Source of the DNA: CAYTBN01 sp964542165
GTDB lineage: Bacteria > Myxococcota_A > UBA796 > UBA9615 > CAYRNR01
Reading direction: 5' to 3'
Length of the DNA: 64,000 nt
Assembly (NCBI GenBank): GCA_964542165.1
Contig: CAZITQ010000006.1
Coordinates: 28,528-92,527 of the forward strand
Shown: positions 1 to 7,906 of the stretch, in pieces
Position numbering within the stretch: the first letter of the stretch is position 1
Layout of the letters: every line of letters starts with the position of its first letter
Position numbers and translations under genes: made by a program
Notes under the pieces: model-generated
Database searches by the model: none
What the model was told of the DNA's origin: nothing
The model's input: only the letters and a program-made list of their open reading frames with translations

Positions 1-27
1 AAGTTCGACGTCCGGGGAGGTTACGCC

Positions 28-216
28 ATGGATGCCGCGGTCGAAGTCGTCTGTCCCTACTGTGGTGAGATCGTTCATGTCCTCGTCGAGCTGGCCGGCC
101 GACGCCAGGCGTACCGTGAAGATTGTGAGGTGTGCTGTCGACCGATGGCGGTCGAGGTGCGCTTCGACAACGACTACGAGTACGAGCTGTTCGTGAAGCG
201 CACCAGCGGCGCTTGA
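28..216 (+). CDS. CPXCG-motif cysteine-rich small protein
   Basis: This 62-residue protein carries a CPYCG motif at residues 9-13 and a second Cys pair in CEVCC at 33-37, which together could bind one zinc. It is followed by the pattern RPMAVEVRFD. Length and motif order match the small Cys_rich_CPXG family of proteobacteria, whose function is unknown. The ATG is preceded by a GGGGAGG ribosome site at a good distance. The upstream neighbour lies outside the window, so operon membership cannot be judged. The identification rests on motif and size. Confidence 0.8.
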   Translation: MDAAVEVVCPYCGEIVHVLVELAGRRQAYREDCEVCCRPMAVEVRFDNDYEYELFVKRTSGA

Positions 217-286
217 TCCTGCCGGGCCGGCGGGCCGACACCCCCTCCCACGCCCCCCTCCGCCCGTTTTTCGCGCGCCCGCGCCA

Positions 287-341
287 TTGACAGAATGTCA
301 ACGCACCGGGACCCGTCCCCCGACCTTTGACAGTTTGTCGT
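287..341 (+). promoter_or_regulatory. Tandem palindromes, candidate activator-binding sites
   Basis: Positions 287-301 hold a perfect inverted repeat TTGACA-GAA-TGTCAA. Positions 327-341 hold a near-copy TTGACA-GTT-TGTCGT. The centres are 40 bp apart, about four helical turns, so both sites lie on one face of the DNA. They lie roughly 55-105 bp upstream of a sigma-54-type -24/-12 element at 394-409, where bacterial enhancer-binding proteins normally bind. Extra TGACA half-sites occur at 362-366 and 410-414. The protein that binds is unknown. Confidence 0.6.
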
Positions 342-393
342 GTCTCCGGCGCCCGCGGACCCTGACATTCCGCGGGGTTGCGTCGATCCTGGC

Positions 394-409
394 TGGCATG
401 CTCCTTGCT
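394..409 (+). promoter_or_regulatory. Sigma-54 (-24/-12) promoter
   Basis: The sequence TGGCATG-CTCC-TTGCT matches the RpoN consensus TGGCAYR-N4-TTGCW at every constrained position, with GG (395-396) and GC (407-408) correctly spaced. Transcription would start near 420. That leaves a leader of about 20 nt carrying the AAGGAG ribosome site (424-429) of the gene starting at 440. Confidence 0.75.
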
Positions 410-439
410 GACACACCGTGGCGAAGGAGTCCGTGCGCG

Positions 440-2315
440 ATGAACGTCCGAACTGCCCTCCCCCTGATCCTCTCCGCGCTCGTGGCCACACCGGCGGCAG
501 CGCAGCCCGACCAGGTCTCGGCCGACTACACGGTGGGCAGCGGCCCCCTGGCCGCGGCGTTCACCGCCACCGACCGGCTCGCGGTCGTGCTGGACGGCGA
601 TGGTGGCACCCTGTCGGTCATCGACACGGCCGATCTGCTGGGGGAACCCACCAGCTACTCGACCTGCGATGCTCCGCGGGACGTGGCGCTGGCCTCCTCC
701 ATCGCCGCCCTGGTAGTCGCCTGCGGTGACGGCACGCTGGAGCGGTACACGGCGTCCACGGCCCACTTCCCGGCGATCCTGGTGCCCCAGACCGCTGTGG
801 CGTTCACCGACGCCCCGGATCTGACCGCCATCGCCGCCGACGCCTCGGACGTCTACGCCGCGTCGTCCACCGGGTGGGTGTACGCCGCCGACATGGTCAC
901 CTCCAGCGAGGTCTCCGACGGGGAGTTTCCCTACGACCTGACCGCCCTGGTCGCCGACGCCGTTCCCGTGGCGATGGCCACGACCGGGGAGCGGCTGGTG
1001 GTGGCCCTCGCCAGCGGCGAGCTGATCGACGCGGATCTGTCCGGCGAGACCCTGGTCGCCGACGTCGTGGACACCGGAGCCGCGGCCCTGGTCGACCTGA
1101 CGGGCATCGACCCATTCTTGGCCATGGCCGATGACGGGACGGTGTTCTCGTACACGGGCGGCTCCCTGACGGCCACGGAGCTGGGCGTGGCCACGGGCGG
1201 TGGCGGCGTGGCCCTGTTCCAGCACGGCGGCGACTGCTTCGTCGCGGCGGTCGGGGGCGGGACGCTCGACTTCCTGGACTGCGGCGACGGAACCCTCGCT
1301 GGACAGGTCGACGTGTCCGGCGACGCTACCGCGGTGGCCGCCAGCGGCGACGGCTATCTGATCGTGGTCGATCCGGAGGCGGATCGGGCCCAGGTGCTCA
1401 CCGTCAACCCGTGGGTCCGCATCGACGCGGTGTCCCCCGACCCCGTGGACGCCGAGGGCGACGTCACCCTCACCCTGTCCAGCGACGTCGACGGCACCCT
1501 CTCGGTGCTGCTGGGCGGCGACGTGGACGCCAGCGGGACCGACCTGTCCCCGAGCGTGACCGCGGTGGTGGCCGACACGAGCACCGACGTGACCTTCGCC
1601 GCGTCCTCGCTGGCCGAGGGCGACAACACGGTGTTCGCCTTCGTCGAGACCGCCGACGGGGACGTGGGCCGCAACGCGGTCCAGGTCTCGGTGCCGAGCT
1701 CGGTGGAGGTCCTGGCGCCCCAGGCATTCGTGGCCACCGCCGGTAGCGGCAAGGTCACCCTGAGCTGGGCCCCCGTGGAGGAGGACGGGTTCACCGTGGA
1801 CCATTACCTCGTCTATTTCGGGATCGAGAGCTTCGACCCGGCGGACGGGGACCCGGGGTTACTGCGACGACGTGGCCGAGACGGTCTGCTCCGGCTTCCC
1901 CGTGACGGTGGAGGGGGGGACCTCGACAATGGTGGAGGCGATCTTCGACGAGGACGACGACGACAGCACCGGCGACGACGACGACAGCACCGGCGACGAC
2001 GACACCGGTGACGACGACACCGGCGACGACGACACCACCGGGGACGACGACAGCGTGACCACCGTCGTCTCCCCGCTGACCAACGACGTGACCTACTACT
2101 TCGCGGTCGCCGCGGTGACCAGCGACGAGCTGACCGGGGCCTTCACCGACGTGGTCTCCGCCATGCCCCAGGAGACCGGCGGGGCCGCCTGGCTGGCCGG
2201 CGACACCGGGGGCTACGGGTGCAGCGGTTGCGCCGTGTCCGCGGCCCGGACGCAGGGCATCGCTGCGGTGTCCCTGCTCGCGCTGGCCGCGTTGCTGAGG
2301 CGGAGACATGGGTGA
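440..2315 (+). CDS. Secreted propeller/Fn3 protein, MYXO-CTERM-like tail (frameshifted)
   Basis: The ATG at 440 follows AAGGAG and opens a signal peptide ending in ATPAAAQ. Residues about 35-345 are beta-propeller-like repeats, followed by an Ig-like segment and a fibronectin-III-like domain (KVTLSWAP ... VTYYFAVAAV). An Asp-rich DDDDSTG/DDDTG stretch at about 1947-2054 is inserted inside the Fn3 domain, between two strands. The tail has a GCSGC Cys pair, a hydrophobic helix and LLRRRH, resembling MYXO-CTERM sorting signals. As written, the frame breaks near 1855-1861: removing one T from GGGGTTAC restores ...DPGYCDDVAETVC, so a one-base assembly error or a real lesion is present. The role is unknown; surface display is inferred. 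Confidence 0.7.
1947..2054 (+). repeat. Asp-rich linker repeat (DDDDSTG/DDDTG) in coding sequence
   Basis: Tandem GAC-rich units of 15-21 bp encode D3-4-(S)TG repeats. Similar repeats occur at 39961-40086 (GH18 protein) and, on the minus strand, near 6700-6810 (lipoprotein). Here the stretch interrupts an Fn3-like domain rather than joining a domain to the membrane anchor. Confidence 0.8.
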
Positions 2316-3021
2316 GAAGATGGGCAATGCCATGAACGGACGTACGATTCACGCACTGCTGATCGCGCTGCTGCTGGGGGCCATGGCTCCGGGCCAGGCG
2401 CGGGCCGGGTTCCTCAACGAGCCGGAGGAGAGCCCCAAGTGGTTCACCACCAGCCTGGGGGTGTCCTGGTGGTTCCCGGCTTCGGACAACACCGCCTACA
2501 CCTCGGTGTACGACGAGGGGGGCAAGGCGATCTGGCGCCTGCACCTGGGCATCGTGCCCATCGCCCGCTACGTGCAGCTGGAGTTCGGCGCCTCCATCGG
2601 CTTCCACCAGAAGTCCGCGTTCGCGGTCGGAGCTTCGTCGTCCGAGACGTCGGGCGAGAACATCATGATGACCCTGACGCCGCTGCGCTGGGGCTTCAAG
2701 CTCGGTGTGGATCCCATCGAGGAGTTCCCGGTGGTGCCCTACGGGATGCTCGGCTGGGACTACATCCTGTGGAAGGAGCACGGCGCCTCCGGCGAGCTCA
2801 AGGGCGGCAAGGGGGCCTGGCACTACGGATTCGGCGCCGCCATCCTCCTGGACCGCATCGAGCCCCGCCGCGCCTCCCAGAGCGACGCCACCGCCGGCCT
2901 CAACGACGCCTTCCTCACCATCGACGCCACCAACGTCCAGTACCTCAAGGCCTGGCAGTCCGAGACCGCCCTCGACCTCACCGGATGGCAGCTGAGCGTG
3001 GCCCTCAAGCTCGACTTCTGA
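2308..3021 (+). CDS. MXAN_2562-family outer-membrane beta-barrel protein
   Basis: A signal peptide (MNGRTIHALLIALLLG... ending near GQARA) precedes a barrel-like protein ending in Phe (KLDF), as outer-membrane barrels do. The segments WFTTSLGVSWWFP, VVPYGMLGWDYILW and GFGAAILLDRIEPRRA match my recollection of the myxobacterial MXAN_2562 family, where a PYG-L--Y-LW motif and an LLD-(L/I)-P-A segment are typical. The first ATG (2308) overlaps the previous stop (ATGGGTGA), suggesting translational coupling. ATGs at 2320 and 2332 are alternatives, and 2332 starts directly at the signal peptide. It probably forms an envelope operon with the upstream gene and with the gene at 3086. Confidence 0.7.
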   Translation: MGEKMGNAMNGRTIHALLIALLLGAMAPGQARAGFLNEPEESPKWFTTSLGVSWWFPASDNTAYTSVYDEGGKAIWRLHLGIVPIARYVQLEFGASIGFHQKSAFAVGASSSETSGENIMMTLTPLRWGFKLGVDPIEEFPVVPYGMLGWDYILWKEHGASGELKGGKGAWHYGFGAAILLDRIEPRRASQSDATAGLNDAFLTIDATNVQYLKAWQSETALDLTGWQLSVALKLDF

Positions 3022-3085
3022 CGTTTCTGCCTGCTATCCCTGTCCCTCACCTCGGGTGACCCGCACCCGGAGACCGGGGGACCCC

Positions 3086-5173
3086 ATGTTTCGACGAATC
3101 GCCTGGATACCGCTGCTGGGGATCGGTGGCTGCTGCGGCATGTTCGCCTCCGTGCCCGACGACGCGGTCCTCTGCGAGCTGGCGCAGGAGGAATGGGCCG
3201 ACGACCTGAGGGACGCGGTCCAGCTGCGGCCGCCCGAGTACACCTGCGAGGACCTGCTGACCGACGCCTCCGCGGGGGAGGGGAGCGTGGTGGTGGTGGC
3301 CTCCCAGCTGCTACCCGGCGACCGGGGAGGCCGGATCCTGACGGAACAGGCGCGCGGGTACACCTTGCGTCGGTACGACCAGGGTTGGCGGGCCGAGGAT
3401 CCCGAGGAGCCGGAGCTGCGCAGCCGGACCGAGATCCCGGTGGGCGTGGCCGTGGCGGACGACGTCGATCCGGTGGCCATCGCGTCGGAGGGGATCGAGC
3501 TCCCCGAGGCCGCGGCTGCGCTGCAGGTACCGGGGGCCTGGTTCGCGGGGCCCTGGCCCGACGTGGCACCGGGAGAGCACCTCGAGGGCTCCGCCCTGCG
3601 GGCCTGGGAGAGGGACCTGGAGGACCAGGTCTGTCTCGGTGAGACGGCCCCCGCCCGGAAGGAGGACCCCGATCGGGCCCTGCAAACCGCGCTCGACGAC
3701 CTGGTGGCAGAGCTGGAGCGGGAGCTCGAGGAGGAGGCGGGCATCGCCGGGGAGCTCGACCGTTACGGAATCGCCCAGGCGCCCGAGCCCATGCACTGGC
3801 TGGATCCGCTGGACACCCGGAGCCTGTTCCAGGGGGGCGGAGCGGCGTACGTGGAGGTCACCCCCGAGCTGATCCGGGTCCACGGGTGGCCCACCGTCTC
3901 GCTGTCCGATGGTCGACCCCCGGGTGACAAGGTCCGCGGCATGATGATCACTCCCCTGTACGACCAGCTGCAGGAGCTCGCCGACGACGCCAAGGCCCAC
4001 GGCGCCCGATGGCCGAAGTGCCCCTTTCACGGCCGCATCTTGATCGGCGCCGACCGGCGGGTCCCCGCCGCCACACTGACCGCGGTGATCTACACGGCTG
4101 GGCAGGCCCAGTTCGGGGAGCCCTACCTGCTGGTGAAGGACGCCGAGCCCACCCCGGTGGCCGAGGTCCTCGATCGGGAGGCGCCGGGCGGGGGCGCCGT
4201 GCAGGTGAGCGTCACCGGGAGCACCTACCGCGTCGTCGAAGTGGGGGAAGAGGCCGAGGTGGGCGAGGAGGGCGAGGAGCTGGATGGGTCCGGTCTCCTG
4301 GCCGCGGTGAGCGCCGCGGAGCCGACCGGCGGGCTGGTCGTCACGGGGGCGGCCGCGACCGTGGGCGACGTGGTCACAGCCCTGGACGCGATCCAGGCCC
4401 AGGGATCGAGCTGCGTGATGATGGCCCGGGGGGACGCCGAGCTGCTCACCGCCGACCAGGTGCCCGAGCTGCCCGATGGACGGGTCCCCGCCGAGCTACC
4501 CGAGGTGATCTCGGTGATGCCCTTCCATCTGCCCAGCATCAGCCCAGGCAACGACCCCTGCTCGATGTTCTACGCGAAGCCGGATCCCTTCTCGGGGATC
4601 GACGACCTCGGTTCGATCTTCGGCTCCGAGGGCATCGGCGTGGGGGCTTCCTCCTTCGTCGGCGGGATCATCGGCTCCCAGTACGGCAACCAATACGGGT
4701 CCGGGGGGCTGGGTTCCCGGGGCAGCGGACTCGGCGGCGGCGGCACCGGCGAGGGGCTCGGAGGTCTGGGCACCCGGGGCCGCGGCAGAGGCGCGAGTGG
4801 CTACGGCACGGGCGGCGGGTACTTCGGCAAGAAGTCCAGCGGGACCCCCGGGATGTCCACCGGCGATCCGATCATCCTGGGGCAGCTGGACAAGGAGATC
4901 ATCGACAAGGTGATCCGGCAGCACCTGGCCCAGATCCGCTACTGCTACCAGAAGGAGCTGAACAAGAATCCGTCGCTCTCCGGCAAGGTCGTGATCAAGT
5001 TCACCATCGACGCCGACGGTACCGTCTCGTCGGCCAGCACGAACTCGAGCAGCATGAACAGCGCGGTCGTCGAGAGCTGCATCTGCCAGCGATTCCTGCG
5101 CTTCAAGTTCCCCGAACCCGAGGGGGGCGGGATCGTGATCGTGACCTATCCGTTCGTGTTCTCGAGCGAGTAG
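3086..5173 (+). CDS. Lipoprotein with AgmX/PglI-type C-terminal domain
   Basis: The start at 3086 opens MFRRIAWIPLLGIGGC, with a lipobox-like IGGC, so the mature protein is probably lipidated. The long central part is unfamiliar and acidic. A Gly/Ser-rich linker (about residues 525-590) leads to a C-terminal domain containing KVIRQHLAQIRYCYQKEL, LSGKVVIKFTIDADGTV and a late CICQRFLRFKFPEP. This is the TonB-C-like AgmX/PglI domain common in Myxococcota and thought to act in envelope or motility protein complexes. The paired Cys residues of that domain are kept. The gene ends four bases before the convergent arsM gene. Confidence 0.75.
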   Translation: MFRRIAWIPLLGIGGCCGMFASVPDDAVLCELAQEEWADDLRDAVQLRPPEYTCEDLLTDASAGEGSVVVVASQLLPGDRGGRILTEQARGYTLRRYDQGWRAEDPEEPELRSRTEIPVGVAVADDVDPVAIASEGIELPEAAAALQVPGAWFAGPWPDVAPGEHLEGSALRAWERDLEDQVCLGETAPARKEDPDRALQTALDDLVAELERELEEEAGIAGELDRYGIAQAPEPMHWLDPLDTRSLFQGGGAAYVEVTPELIRVHGWPTVSLSDGRPPGDKVRGMMITPLYDQLQELADDAKAHGARWPKCPFHGRILIGADRRVPAATLTAVIYTAGQAQFGEPYLLVKDAEPTPVAEVLDREAPGGGAVQVSVTGSTYRVVEVGEEAEVGEEGEELDGSGLLAAVSAAEPTGGLVVTGAAATVGDVVTALDAIQAQGSSCVMMARGDAELLTADQVPELPDGRVPAELPEVISVMPFHLPSISPGNDPCSMFYAKPDPFSGIDDLGSIFGSEGIGVGASSFVGGIIGSQYGNQYGSGGLGSRGSGLGGGGTGEGLGGLGTRGRGRGASGYGTGGGYFGKKSSGTPGMSTGDPIILGQLDKEIIDKVIRQHLAQIRYCYQKELNKNPSLSGKVVIKFTIDADGTVSSASTNSSSMNSAVVESCICQRFLRFKFPEPEGGGIVIVTYPFVFSSE

Positions 5174-5177
5174 CGAC

Positions 5178-6026
5178 TCACGCGCGGTGGGCGGACAGCT
5201 GGATGCTCGCGATCTTTCCCGCCAGGACGGGGGCCAGGGCGACCAGCGCCTCGCGGGTGGGCGAGGACCCGCAGCAGCCCGACATCTGATCCAGACCCGG
5301 TGTGGCTGCGTCCACCAGGGGGGTGAGCCGGGTCGGGTCGAGGGGCGCGCGGTGCGTGACCTCCACCTCGCCCAGGCCGGCGTTCCGCAGTCCTTCCACG
5401 TAGCTCGTCTCGGTCGCCGCCCCCGCGATGCAGGCGTCGTACAGCGCCTGGCTCGCTCGGATGGCGTCGGGGAGGGCGTCGGCCACGATGTCGCAGATCA
5501 CCACCCGGCCGCCGGGGCGGAGCACGCGGGCGATCTCGAGGAACACCGCCGGCTTGTCGGGGGAGAGGTTGATCGCGCAGTTGGAGATCACCCAGTCCAC
5601 CGAGGCGTCGTCCACCGGAGGCGCTTCGATGAATCCGCTGCGGATCTCCACGTTGCTCCGTCCGTCCGCGGCCGCGTGACCTCGCGCCGCCTGGTTCATC
5701 CCGTCGGTCATGTCCACGCCCAACACCCGGCCGCCGGGGGCAACCCGGGCGGCCGCGAGCGCCAGGTCGAACCCGGCGCCGGAGCCCAGGTCGAGCACCA
5801 CGTCACCCGGCCGGAGCCGGCAGGAGGCCAGGGGATTGCCACACCCCAGGGACTGGCTCGCGGCGTCGCCGGCGGACGCGATGTCGCCCTCGCTGTACCC
5901 CACCGCCCTGGCCCATCCGGCGTCCGCCGAGGGCGCTGCGCATCCGCAGCCGGTGGAGGCGGGCGCGGAGATCGCTCGGGTGTAGGTCGCGGACACGGAG
6001 CGTCGGATCTCGTCTCGGGAGGGCAT
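5178..6026 (-). CDS. arsM: Arsenite S-adenosylmethionine methyltransferase
   Basis: ArsM methylates As(III) using SAM. The 282-residue protein has the SAM-binding motif VLDLGSGAGFD (77-87), the acidic GVDMTDGM (103-110), and SNCAINLSPDKP (148-159). Cys62, Cys150 and Cys199 correspond to the three arsenic-coordinating cysteines of the family. N-terminal GCGC and C-terminal GCCGSS add more thiols. The start ATG follows a GGAGAGG-like site and a TTGACA hexamer lies upstream at about 6057-6062 on the minus strand. No ArsR repressor or other ars gene is adjacent, so regulation is not visible here. Confidence 0.88.
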   Translation of the reverse strand: MPSRDEIRRSVSATYTRAISAPASTGCGCAAPSADAGWARAVGYSEGDIASAGDAASQSLGCGNPLASCRLRPGDVVLDLGSGAGFDLALAAARVAPGGRVLGVDMTDGMNQAARGHAAADGRSNVEIRSGFIEAPPVDDASVDWVISNCAINLSPDKPAVFLEIARVLRPGGRVVICDIVADALPDAIRASQALYDACIAGAATETSYVEGLRNAGLGEVEVTHRAPLDPTRLTPLVDAATPGLDQMSGCCGSSPTREALVALAPVLAGKIASIQLSAHRA

Positions 6027-6111
6027 GCAGGAGAGGTGGGTACGACGGGGTGGGGTGTCAAGGGTGGGGAGAGCGCGAGGGTGAGGGAGGTTTCGGCACC
6101 GGCGCCGGAAC

Positions 6112-6903
6112 CTAGCGCCCCATCTGGATGGGTACTCCGTCGTAGGCGAACACGAGGTTGCGGATGTACTTGTCCACCTGGGAGTCGTCCACGAGGATGA
6201 TGATGATCACGTTCTGGTTCATCGGCTGCAGCACCCCTGTGAACCCATCCTTGTCCACGTCCAGGTCGTAGGTGGCGTTGGCCTCGTTGAGCTTCATGAA
6301 GCCGATGATGTGGGCGTTGACCAGCACCTCGATGCCGTCGTCCACCGCCTCCACGTCGATGGTCCACTGGCCGCCGTACTTGGCGGGGTAGGTCAGGTAG
6401 GCCATGGCGTAGGTGAAGGTGGCGAACTCGAAGGTCGCCAGGTCCGAGTCCCCGTCGTAGGTGAACTCCTCCTGCAGGTAGGAGGGGTCCAGGTTGGTGT
6501 GGTCGATGATGTGCTGCTCGATCAGGTCGAAGGCCTGCTGGTGCCCCAGGTTGGGATCGAGCAGGCCGTGCCCACCGCTGGGTTCGTACCAGTACAGGTC
6601 GGTGTCCCCGTGGTGATCCACGTGGAAGTTGGGGTTGGAGGTGGTCTCGTAGGGGATGCCGTCGTCGTAGACGTACCAGCCGACGATCACCTCCTCCAGC
6701 GTGGGGGTGGCGTCGTCGTCGTCGCCGGTGTGGTCGTCGTCGTCGTCATCGCCGGTGTGGTGGTCGTCGTCATCGCCGGTGTCGTCGTCGTCGTCCGCGG
6801 GGTCGTCGCCCCCGGAACCGGCGTCCAACTCGTAGTCCTGACAACCCCACGCGACCAGGATCGCCGACGCGGCCAGCGATGCCAGCAGGAGTCTGAAGCT
6901 CAT
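6112..6903 (-). CDS. Lipoprotein with Asp-rich linker, unknown function
   Basis: The protein starts MSFRLLLASLAASAILVAWGC, a lipoprotein signal with lipobox VAWGC. The ATG at 6903 is chosen because GGGAGGT sits five bases upstream; a GTG six bases earlier is the alternative. After the Cys comes a linker of DDDDDTGDDDDHHTG-type repeats (about residues 20-60), then a roughly 200-residue domain rich in aromatic and acidic residues that I do not recognise. The His residues in the linker could bind metal, but that is speculation. It follows the parvulin gene in the same direction. Confidence 0.7.
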   Translation of the reverse strand: MSFRLLLASLAASAILVAWGCQDYELDAGSGGDDPADDDDDTGDDDDHHTGDDDDDDHTGDDDDATPTLEEVIVGWYVYDDGIPYETTSNPNFHVDHHGDTDLYWYEPSGGHGLLDPNLGHQQAFDLIEQHIIDHTNLDPSYLQEEFTYDGDSDLATFEFATFTYAMAYLTYPAKYGGQWTIDVEAVDDGIEVLVNAHIIGFMKLNEANATYDLDVDKDGFTGVLQPMNQNVIIIILVDDSQVDKYIRNLVFAYDGVPIQMGR

Positions 6904-6953
6904 TCCCACCTCCCATCAGGGGCCCCGGTCGACTCTAGCACGCCCCCTGGTCG

Positions 6954-7892
6954 TCACTTCTCCACGTCGTCCTCGTCGCCCAGGTTCGGGGGAGTCCAGA
7001 GGGGGATGGACGCCGGATCGACCCTCAGGTTCATCTCGTCGAGTGCCTCCTCGTTCACCACCACGGTCGCCCCGTCACGCAGCTCGGCCAGGAAGCTGTC
7101 GTACAGCTCCTCGTAGCGCACGCTCTTGACCTTGCGCAGCACGCTGCCCCGCATCTGTTCGAAGGTCCGCTCCACGCGCTCGCGGCGGTTGGGGATGTAG
7201 AGGAAATAGAAGCCGCTCTCGATCTCGACCACCGGGCTGACCTCGCCCTTCGCCAGGGTGAAGGCCAGCTCGACCACCCCCGGATCGACACCGGGTTTGC
7301 CGTTGCGACCCACGAATCCGATGTCGCCACCGCGGCGGGCGTACGGGCAGGAGGAGTGGGTCTGGGCCAGGGCCTTGAAGAGGGTGGGATCCAGGGCGAC
7401 CTGCCGTTGCAGGTCCTCGACGAACATCCGGGCGGCGCGTCGGTTGCCGTGGCTCTCGGTGCGGATCTCCAAGCGCTTGATCTGCACCTTCTCCGGGACG
7501 ACGAAGTCCTCGACGTGGGCCTCGAAGTACGCGCGCAGCTCGTCTTCGGTGATGTCCTCCGTCCGGACGTGGCCGTACACGTCCCGCTTGAGCAGGGTGT
7601 TGACCATCATCTTGCGGATCTTGGGATCCTCGTCGAGCTCCTGCTCGAGCGCCTGGTGGTAGATCAGGAACTCGTTCACCACGTCCTCGAGGACCTCCCG
7701 CTTGAGGGCCTCGTCGACGACGCCACCCTCGGGCCGCTTGCGCTTCGCCGCTCGCTCGAGGTCCTCGACGGTGATCACCAGGCCGTTCACCTCGGCGATG
7801 ACCGGGGACTCCTCCTCGTCGTCGGCCGCGGCGGGGACGGCGATCGTCAGCGCCAGGAGGCATGTCAGGGTCCAGGCCGGGATGGTGTCCAT
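6954..7892 (-). CDS. SurA/PpiC-type peptidyl-prolyl isomerase
   Basis: This 312-residue periplasmic foldase has a signal peptide (residues 1-24, ending PAAA) and a SurA_N-like helical part (VIAEVNGLVITVEDLERA ... EFLIYHQALEQ). A rotamase segment follows at about 150-255, including ALAQTHSSCPYARRGGDIGFVGR, ELAFTLAKGEVSPVVEIESGFYF, the hallmark parvulin order. It should isomerise prolyl bonds or chaperone outer-membrane proteins, in keeping with the many barrels nearby. The start at 7892 has GGAGAGGAG upstream. Only 14 bases separate it from the upstream gene, so the two are co-transcribed. Confidence 0.85.
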   Translation of the reverse strand: MDTIPAWTLTCLLALTIAVPAAADDEEESPVIAEVNGLVITVEDLERAAKRKRPEGGVVDEALKREVLEDVVNEFLIYHQALEQELDEDPKIRKMMVNTLLKRDVYGHVRTEDITEDELRAYFEAHVEDFVVPEKVQIKRLEIRTESHGNRRAARMFVEDLQRQVALDPTLFKALAQTHSSCPYARRGGDIGFVGRNGKPGVDPGVVELAFTLAKGEVSPVVEIESGFYFLYIPNRRERVERTFEQMRGSVLRKVKSVRYEELYDSFLAELRDGATVVVNEEALDEMNLRVDPASIPLWTPPNLGDEDDVEK

Positions 7893-7906
7893 GCTCGACT
7901 CCTCTC

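Noticed and set aside
1947..2054. Short regular repeats as a CRISPR-like array
   Set aside because: The units are 15-21 bp, contiguous and in frame as Asp/Thr/Gly codons. No spacers exist, and no CRISPR array was seen anywhere in the window.
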